Of a DNA stretch of 9,803 nucleotides, positions 5,677-9,803 are shown piece after piece. Source of the DNA: JAHJSA01 sp038204345 (GTDB lineage Bacteria > Actinomycetota > Thermoleophilia > RBG-16-64-13); the NCBI GenBank assembly GCA_038204345.1, contig JBBRDB010000090.1, positions 1 through 9,803 of the forward strand, given 5' to 3'. A program made the translations under genes and the position numbers. The notes below the pieces were generated by a model that was not told the DNA's origin, ran no database searches, and worked only from the letters and a program-made list of their open reading frames with translations. Numbering within the stretch: position 1 is the stretch's first letter; every line of letters begins with the position of its first letter.

Positions 5677-5750
5677 CCGCTATGCTTGAGACCTTCGAGA
5701 ACCACGATGGTTCTTACACCATCTCCCGGGACGCCATCAGGAGCCGCTGA
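5530..5750 (+). mobile_element. IS256-family element, 3'-end remnant
   Basis: This stretch holds about 47 codons of transposase C-terminus (fused to abiEi) and roughly 75 bp after its stop. The tail includes TACACCATCTCCCGGGAC (5715-5732), which resembles the 'ACAC-CA-TCT-GGGAC' type of terminal sequence I associate with IS256 elements. The exact terminal inverted repeat cannot be fixed, because the left end is gone. It probably inserted in or beside abiEi and was followed by a deletion that removed most of the element and the rest of the antitoxin gene. Confidence 0.5.
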
Positions 5751-5866
5751 GTGGGTGGGACGGGCGACCGAGCCCTCCAGAAGCGGTGAGCCTCTGGGCG
5801 ACCAACTTACCACGGCATTCCAGTAGCGACACGAGGCAGCATCGGGGGACTCAGCCCTGATCACCA

Positions 5867-5884
5867 TGTACAAGCTGTACAAGC
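5867..5884 (+). repeat. Tandem 9-bp repeat with embedded inverted repeat
   Basis: TGTACAAGC occurs twice in a row, and its first 15 bases form TGTAC-AAGCT-GTACA, an inverted repeat that could be a small operator. It lies 58 bp upstream of the baeRF3 start, within an otherwise featureless 5751-5941 interval. A 30-codon ATG frame starting at 5866 runs through it to a TAG, but has no RBS. Confidence 0.4.
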
Positions 5885-5941
5885 AGGGAGAGGACTCGAC
5901 CCCGGTCAGAAGCGCGTTGCAGAAGGAGAGGGGAGAAGATA

Positions 5942-7093
5942 GTGGACTCAGTCGATAGAGACTACGCAGCGGGGCTCTGGGAGGCCTGCGAGCCCCCCTG
6001 CCTCTCGCTCTACCAGCCGACCCATCGGCACTATCCGAAAAACCGGCAGGATCCGATCCGGTTCGGGAACCTCGTGAAGGCACTAAGGGAGTCGCTACTA
6101 CAGAAATATCCGAGCCGTGAGATCCAGACGCTCTTGGACCCGTTCCTGGCATTGGCTGACGACGGCGACTTCTGGAATCACACCCTTGACGGACTGGCAG
6201 TACTCGGTGCAACGGGCATGTTCCGAGTGTACCGACTCCAGCGGCCGGTTCCCGAGTTGAGCATCGTGGCCGATATCTTCCATACCAAACCCCTGATGCG
6301 CATACTACAGTCGGATGGCCGCTACCACGTCCTCGGCCTAAGCCGGCAGGAAATCAAGCTCTTCGAGGGCAACCGTGACGCCTTGGACGAGATCGAATCG
6401 GCCCCAGGTATCCCGCGGACCATTACCGAGGCGCTGGGCGAGGAATTGACCGAGCCACACCAGACCGTCGCCTCCTACGGCGGCGTCCGGGGCGCGCCCG
6501 CTGCCATGCACCATGGGCACGGCGGGAAAGAGTCCGAGGTGGACATCGACACGGAACGCTTCTTCCGCGCCGTCGACCGTGGGATCCTGGAACACCACTC
6601 GCGGCCATCGGCCCTCCCGCTGATCTTGGCGACCTTGCCGGAGCATCGTCAGCTGTTCCATTACGTCAGCCACAACCCGTTGCTGATGGACGAAGGCATC
6701 GATATCCACCCGGACGCCCTGCCCATCGAGGAACTCCGCCAGCGCGCCTGGCAGGTCGTCGAGCCTCATTACGTGGAACGGCTGACCGCGCTGGTCGAGG
6801 AGTTCGGCCGGGCAAAATCCAAGGATCTCGGTGCCGAAGATCTAGCGCATGTCACTGAGGCGGTCGTTGCCGGGCGGGTGGCGACCCTGCTCATCGACGC
6901 CGGCCGCCAGGTTCCCGGCCGGATCGATGCCGCGACCGGTATCATCGAGTTTGGGGACTTGGCAAACCCGGAGGTTGATGAGGTGCTCGACGACCTGGGG
7001 GAGTTGACCCTGAAGATGGGAGGCCAAGTCGTCGTTGTCCCCCCCGAGCAGATGCCGACTAAGACGGGGATAGCTGCGATCTACCGTTATTGA
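5942..7093 (+). CDS. baeRF family 3 protein (bacterial eRF1/Pelota-like)
   Basis: This 383-residue protein belongs to the bacterial/archaeal-eRF1-like baeRF proteins, family 3. Recognisable blocks are RFGNLVKALRESLL (about 40-53), the strongly conserved DDGDFWNHTLDGLAVLGATG (73-92), FRVYRLQRPVPELSIVADIF (94-113), LSRQEIKLFEGNRDALDE (133-150), PRTITEALGEELT (158-170), a His/Gly-rich patch AMHHGHGG (188-195), DIDTERFFRAVD (201-212), and a C-terminal nucleic-acid-binding-type domain ending TGIAAIYRY. Relatives of eRF1 and Pelota act at the ribosome; for baeRF a stress-linked role in ribosome release or hibernation has been proposed, but the biochemistry is not settled. The start is GTG, preceded by AAGGAGAGGGGA (5923-5934). 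Length and all blocks look complete. It is monocistronic: neighbours on both sides are debris or far away. Confidence 0.88.
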   Translation: MDSVDRDYAAGLWEACEPPCLSLYQPTHRHYPKNRQDPIRFGNLVKALRESLLQKYPSREIQTLLDPFLALADDGDFWNHTLDGLAVLGATGMFRVYRLQRPVPELSIVADIFHTKPLMRILQSDGRYHVLGLSRQEIKLFEGNRDALDEIESAPGIPRTITEALGEELTEPHQTVASYGGVRGAPAAMHHGHGGKESEVDIDTERFFRAVDRGILEHHSRPSALPLILATLPEHRQLFHYVSHNPLLMDEGIDIHPDALPIEELRQRAWQVVEPHYVERLTALVEEFGRAKSKDLGAEDLAHVTEAVVAGRVATLLIDAGRQVPGRIDAATGIIEFGDLANPEVDEVLDDLGELTLKMGGQVVVVPPEQMPTKTGIAAIYRY

Positions 7094-7239
7094 GGTGCTG
7101 CCGAGAAAATGAAATGTTTGCCCATCAGCACTCTCGGGCAGTTGGGCAATCGCTAGTCGGCACCATCTTCGGCTCAGAGCAATCCGGTCGGCTGATGCTG
7201 CCGATCTTCCTCAGGCTCGACTGAGACAGCTCGGCGTTA

Positions 7240-7267
7240 GGCATTACCATCCTGGCATGGTGATGCC
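7240..7267. repeat. 28-nt near-perfect hairpin
   Basis: Arms of 11 bases, GGCATTACCAT and ATGGTGATGCC, flank a 6-base loop CCTGGC. The single mismatch is T versus G, which is a G-U wobble in RNA. This is the strongest simple hairpin I see in the window. It has no T-run for an intrinsic terminator. It could be a dyad operator, an insertion-element terminus or an RNA structure. Confidence 0.6.
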
Positions 7268-7590
7268 CCGAATGGTCCCTGACCTGCCCGCCAGAACTGC
7301 TCAACGAGGAGGACGTGATCCCCGGCGGGCTCCACCACCACCCCAACCATATGCTCAGGGTGCCGCGACCGCTTGGACGTTCCCTTCGGCCGGGCCCTCA
7401 GTCCAGCAGGGCAGTTGCCAGGTCGTGATCAAGGTGGCGGTCGGTCAGGCGGTAACGGGAGTCCGGCTCCGGCCGCCCGCTTGTGGATCTCCTCGCGCAC
7501 GCCAACGCCCTGCTCTTTTCGCTCGTGCGCGGCGCATGGTGCCCCTCCTGTGTTCACGGGGGTGTAATGAATCGGCGGTTACCCGGGATG

Positions 7591-7618
7591 TAATACTGGA
7601 AGCCCTCGCAAAAGGAGG
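7591..7618 (+). promoter_or_regulatory. Candidate -10 and ribosome binding site of the sigma-factor operon
   Basis: TGTAATACT contains an extended -10-like TAATAC at 7591-7596. AAGGAGG at 7612-7618 sits 8 nt before the ATG at 7627, a near-ideal Shine-Dalgarno sequence that fixes this start. The -35 is not clear; a second GTAAT occurs 26 nt upstream (7564-7568). Confidence 0.45.
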
Positions 7619-7626
7619 AATCTCGG

Positions 7627-8637
7627 ATGAACCACGATCCCAAACGGGCAGCTGACCGCCTTGACCTTCTGCTGGAGGCCTGCAACCCGGTCGAGCGGTC
7701 AACTCTGAGGAACCAAGCCATTGAGAGCGCACTGGACGAGATTGGGGGCGAGATCACCAGCCGGCCACGACGGGCGCGAGGGCCATTCCTTGGCCGATCG
7801 CTGCGAACGGTCCTCGTGGCGGCCGCGATAGTGGTCACCACGGCGGCGGTAGCCGCGGCGGGGTGGAGCGCCCATACCGGCATCTTCCAGCCCACGCAGG
7901 AGCAGATTGCGGGCGCCGGTCCCGACGAGGCGGCTCGGATGAAGTCTGAACTAGCCATGGGCGGTCCCGGCGAGTTTCTCAACGCGGCCGCCCCTGACTT
8001 TCCCGAGGTGGCGCTTCAGATTGCCGCCGACATTCCCTATCCTCAAGGATACGAGTCCTGGCGCGATTTCCTGATCTCCTTGGAGAGCCGCACCGCTACT
8101 GGAGAGGACTTGAGGTCGGAAGGCGCCCTTCACGGATGGTTTGCCGCGAACGCTTTCATCGCCTGGGTGCAGGCCTGGCGCCAAGCAGATGTTGCCGGTG
8201 ATACCGAGGCCGCTACCCAGGCCGCGCGGGTGATCTCCGAGGCGCCGGGCTGGAAGGCCGTCACGGACGAGGACCCCCATCCTGACCCGTCCGTTCCTGG
8301 AGACGGGGGCTTCACGAAACACACTCTGTTTGGCTGGATGCTGCCGTATCGCGACGCCGTACTGACCGGGGATCGCGCCCGCGTCGAGCATCTTCTCGCC
8401 TCTGCTTACGGCAGCTGGAGTTACACGGGCGATCCGGAGTGGAACGCGCAGCTTGAAGCGCATCCCGAGTGGTCTGTGCTGTCGGGGGATGAGATAGCCC
8501 AGAAGTACATGCAGTTCCTGGACGCAGGCCGGCCCCGACCCGAGCCGGGAGCTGGCCAGCGCCCGACGACCACGACGCCAGCCGCGTCGGAGACCACGGC
8601 CCCACCGACGACGGTCCAACCGACCGAAGGCTCATAA
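7627..8637 (+). CDS. Single-pass membrane protein coupled to an ECF sigma factor, putative sigma regulator
   Basis: A 336-residue protein with a cytoplasmic N-terminal part (1-57; charged, helical, RLDLLLEACNPVERSTLRNQ), one membrane segment (about 60-80, TVLVAAAIVVTTAAVAAAGW) and a ~250-residue extracytoplasmic part. The extracytoplasmic part has W-rich helical segments (ESWRDFLISLES, GWFAANAFIAWVQAWRQ) and ends in a Thr/Pro-rich tail with PTTTTPAA. The N-in/C-out topology and a small cytoplasmic domain next to a sigma gene are what membrane anti-sigma factors look like. However, no HXXXCXXC zinc motif is present, and the order (membrane protein first) is the reverse of the common one. Its TAA shares one base with the ATG of the sigma gene, so the two are translationally coupled. 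The role as anti-sigma is inference. Alternatively it may be a target or sensor cotranscribed with the sigma factor. Confidence 0.7.
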   Translation: MNHDPKRAADRLDLLLEACNPVERSTLRNQAIESALDEIGGEITSRPRRARGPFLGRSLRTVLVAAAIVVTTAAVAAAGWSAHTGIFQPTQEQIAGAGPDEAARMKSELAMGGPGEFLNAAAPDFPEVALQIAADIPYPQGYESWRDFLISLESRTATGEDLRSEGALHGWFAANAFIAWVQAWRQADVAGDTEAATQAARVISEAPGWKAVTDEDPHPDPSVPGDGGFTKHTLFGWMLPYRDAVLTGDRARVEHLLASAYGSWSYTGDPEWNAQLEAHPEWSVLSGDEIAQKYMQFLDAGRPRPEPGAGQRPTTTTPAASETTAPPTTVQPTEGS

Positions 8638-9200
8638 TGAGGCGCGAATCCGAAGCTCAGCGTGCGGTCTTTGAGAGGCTCTACTGCGACACCCGGGCCG
8701 ACCTGCTTGCGTACATCGTGCGTCGCTCTTCCTCCCCCGAGGATGCAGCCGACGTGCTCGCTGAGATTTACCTGATAGCCTGGCAGAAGCTGGATGCGAT
8801 CCCGATGGGCGAGCAGGCTCGGCCGTGGCTTTTCGGGGTAGCCCGCAACCTGCTCTTGAGGGGCTCAACCAGATATCACGCTGCCAATGCGCTGGTGGAG
8901 CGACTGTCCCGTGAGATCCGCAATGTGCATCCGGTCCACTGGCCGGTGGAAGACAGACGGTATGAGGCTCTTCGCGCCGCACTAAAGGCGCTACCCGAGG
9001 TGGACCGGGAGATTATGACCTTGACGGCGTGGGAGGGCCTGACGCCCAAGCAGATCGCCAGGGTCATGGATATGTCGGCGAACACTGTTCGGGTGCGCCT
9101 ACACCGAGCCCGAAGTCGCCTGCAAAGGCAGCTCAGTCCCCCGGACAAGCCAGCCGCTGGGCCGAGTGCGTTCCGATTGAGCGAACAGCAAAGTAGATGA
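8637..9200 (+). CDS. ECF-type RNA polymerase sigma factor (sigma-70 family)
   Basis: A 187-residue protein with the two-domain layout of ECF sigma factors and no region 1 or 3. Sigma-2 covers about residues 10-78: FERLYCDTRADLLAYIVRR, the acidic DVLAEIYLIAWQKL, and the promoter-melting stretch RPWLFGVARNLLL. Sigma-4 covers about 112-165: ALRAALKALPEVDREIMTL, AWEGLTPKQIARVMDMSANT and the recognition helix VRVRLHRARSRLQRQL. It directs RNA polymerase to -35/-10 sites of a regulon, commonly including its own operon. GAAGG lies 6 nt before the ATG, inside the upstream gene, and the genes overlap by 1 nt. The C-terminus is short, without an extra sensory domain such as SnoaL. The ECF group cannot be fixed by eye. 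Confidence 0.9.
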   Translation: MRRESEAQRAVFERLYCDTRADLLAYIVRRSSSPEDAADVLAEIYLIAWQKLDAIPMGEQARPWLFGVARNLLLRGSTRYHAANALVERLSREIRNVHPVHWPVEDRRYEALRAALKALPEVDREIMTLTAWEGLTPKQIARVMDMSANTVRVRLHRARSRLQRQLSPPDKPAAGPSAFRLSEQQSR

Positions 9201-9209
9201 GCGATAGCA

Positions 9210-9260
9210 GCATCGGCACTCCAGATGAGATGGTTGGGGAACCACGATCCTAGCCGATGC
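9210..9260 (+). terminator. Possible stem after the sigma gene
   Basis: GCATCGGC (9210-9217) is the exact inverse complement of GCCGATGC (9253-9260), with a 35-nt loop. The right arm lies inside the 57-bp repeat, so the pairing exists only in this copy's context. With a long loop and no T-run, a terminator role is weak. Confidence 0.2.
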
Positions 9261-9300
9261 AGCGATCGATCGAGCGAGCTCAGGGTTTTTGTACCCCTCA
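9244..9300. repeat. 57-bp dispersed direct repeat, copy 2
   Basis: Same orientation as 631-687 with one substitution. It follows the sigma gene by 43 bp. On its right side, the minus-strand transposase-like scrap (9301-9378) stops exactly at the repeat's edge, because the repeat supplies the TGA (9298-9300). This looks like an insertion or recombination boundary. It contains the same CGATCGATCG palindrome (9263-9272). Confidence 0.9.
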
Positions 9301-9378
9301 GGAGTCGGCCAGGAACTGCTGCAGGCTCTCATACCGGGCGGCATCCTCTCCCAGGCGGAAGAGGGTGGGCTGGAGACT
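9298..9378 (-). mobile_element. Short transposase-like scrap, possibly IS701-type
   Basis: About 26 codons on the minus strand read LSLQPTLFRLGEDAARYESL then QQFLADS, ending at the TGA of the 57-bp repeat. 'Y.SLQQF...S' is a motif I associate with the N-terminal region of IS701-like DDE transposases, where it is normally followed by 'PW' and continues for several hundred residues. Here it is cut off at the repeat. It lies in the same frame after the stop of the next transposase fragment, which is probably coincidence. The assignment is tentative. Confidence 0.35.
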
Positions 9379-9399
9379 GAGGGGTGCATCTATTCCGAT

Positions 9400-9645
9400 T
9401 CACGCCGCTTGTCGGTGGTATTCGTTGATCAATCCGCCAAGTCTGGCAACACGGACGATTTTACCGTCGGGGTTAGCGGTTAGCTTGGGTTCCGGGGTTT
9501 GGAGAGACAACCCTCGATGCGGGCGCTCCTCGTTGTAGTGGCTGGCATACTGTCTGAGAATCTGCTCAAGGTGGTGTTCGCCGAAGACGAGGACGTGGTC
9601 TAAACACTCCCGCCGTACCGTTCTCACGAATCGTTCAGCCTGGAG
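9400..9645 (-). pseudogene. Integrase-core (rve) transposase, C-terminal fragment of an IS3/IS481-like element
   Basis: About 80 residues remain. They begin at AERFVRTVRRECLDHVLVFG, which includes the third catalytic residue (Glu) of the D-D-35-E retroviral-integrase fold. ASHYNEERPHRGLSLQTPEP follows, and the end is VARLGGLINEYHRQAA before a TGA at 9400-9402. The two catalytic aspartates and the N-terminal HTH are missing: upstream of about 9645 the sequence switches to unrelated DNA containing the plus-strand DUF5372 gene. The open frame extends to 9753, but its first ~38 residues are antisense shadow. The fragment cannot transpose. The end LGGL-x-x-EY is typical of this transposase group in actinobacteria. 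Confidence 0.8.
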
Positions 9646-9661
9646 TAGGCCTTCAACTACA

Positions 9662-9803
9662 GCTGATGCAGAGCGTCGGGGACGATTCATCGTCACCCAC
9701 CCCTTCCACCCCCTGAGAGGCCGAGAGTTCGAGCTGGTGGGGTATGCCCACACCTGGGGTGAGCACCGGGTCTTCTTCCGCAGGCCGGGAGAAGAACGGG
9801 TCC
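9662..9803 (+). CDS. DUF5372-family protein, N-terminal part, runs off the window
   Basis: On the plus strand, from about 9671, the frame reads ERRGRFIVTHPFHPLRGREF, then ELVGYAHTWGEHRVFF and RRPGEERV, with no stop before the end of the window. 'VTHPFHPL.G.EFEL' followed by a short beta domain is the hallmark of DUF5372, a small protein family of unknown function commonly found beside insertion sequences in actinobacteria and other bacteria. No ATG or RBS is visible in frame; the frame is open backwards through the transposase fragment (9400-9645). The true start may therefore have been removed at the junction near 9650. The C-terminus is outside the window. Confidence 0.55.

Larger units (their letters stand above)
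7094..7626. other. Gene-poor interval with inverted repeats, no supported gene
   Basis: About 530 bp without a convincing gene. It holds several inverted repeats: TTGCCCA/TGGGCAA (7118-7124/7143-7149), a possible weak terminator of the baeRF3 gene; CTCAG/CTGAG (7210-7214/7221-7225); and a strong 28-nt hairpin (7240-7267). Two scraps look faintly coding. On the plus strand there is a frame with LLNEEDVIPGGLHHHPNHML (about 7297-7356). On the minus strand a frame ends RYRLTDRHLDHDLATALLD at a TGA (7398-7400). Neither has a start codon with an RBS and neither is identified. Probably eroded DNA. Confidence 0.5.

Noticed and set aside
5866..5958. 30-codon ORF starting at ATG 5866
   Set aside because: No RBS, low complexity at its start due to the tandem repeat, and it overlaps the good RBS and GTG of baeRF3.
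7125..7346. Minus-strand 73-residue ORF
   Set aside because: The second half looked almost protein-like (MVMPNAELSQSSLRKIGSI), but the first residues are low-complexity shadow, there is no RBS, and I cannot place it in any family.
7257..7655. 132-residue plus-strand ORF and other frames of the 7.1-7.6 kb interval
   Set aside because: Composition is Arg/Ala/Pro-rich, the frame overlaps the start of the 7627 gene, and no RBS or family pattern is seen.
1..9803. tRNA genes, rRNA, CRISPR arrays, replication origin
   Set aside because: No T-arm consensus with matching stems, no regularly spaced repeats and no iteron cluster were seen on either strand; the only long repeat is the two-copy 57-mer.

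Overview
This is a GC-rich window with GC-biased third codon positions. It has actinobacterial-style genes, including Thr/Pro-rich extracytoplasmic linkers, an ECF sigma factor, a baeRF family 3 protein and an RsgA-type zinc motif. I infer an actinobacterium, possibly of a soil or Thermoleophilia/Acidimicrobiia-like lineage, but the sequence does not fix the taxon. The region reads as an accessory 'gene graveyard'. Intact operons are interleaved with broken toxin-antitoxin, restriction, housekeeping and insertion-sequence fragments.

Left part (1-1022): an XRE-type HTH regulator (67-309) is followed by a 27-codon ORF with a good ribosome binding site. Next come a 57-bp element (631-687) that recurs at 9244-9300 in the same orientation, and the C-terminal remnant of a protein resembling type I restriction HsdR-N-like proteins (to 936).

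Middle left (1023-3876): a membrane-anchored protein with a Thr-rich stalk is on the plus strand. On the minus strand, read right to left, are the C-terminal third of rsgA, an intact GNAT acetyltransferase-AAA+ ATPase fusion, a scrap of an IS21 IstB ATPase joined to a frameshifted hicA toxin, and a hicB antitoxin whose frame runs into the convergent gene.

Middle (3877-5750): a two-gene unit follows, made of a conserved protein that has lost its original start and a small HicA-like protein overlapping it by 14 nt. After it is an AbiEi-type antitoxin/regulator cut short and fused in frame to the tail of an IS256-family transposase.

Right part (5942-9200): a complete baeRF family 3 (bacterial eRF1-like) protein is followed by a ~530-bp gene-poor stretch with a strong 28-nt hairpin. 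Then comes a tightly coupled pair, a single-pass membrane protein and an ECF sigma factor, probably a membrane-regulator/sigma unit. The window ends (9244-9803) in the second 57-bp repeat, nested transposase scraps and the start of a DUF5372 protein.

The units most likely to work today are the sigma-factor pair, baeRF3, the GNAT-AAA+ protein and perhaps the HicA-like pair. I did not find a defence island with complete effectors. The least described items are the GNAT-AAA+ fusion, the 3.9-5.0 kb HicA-like pair and the 57-bp repeat.
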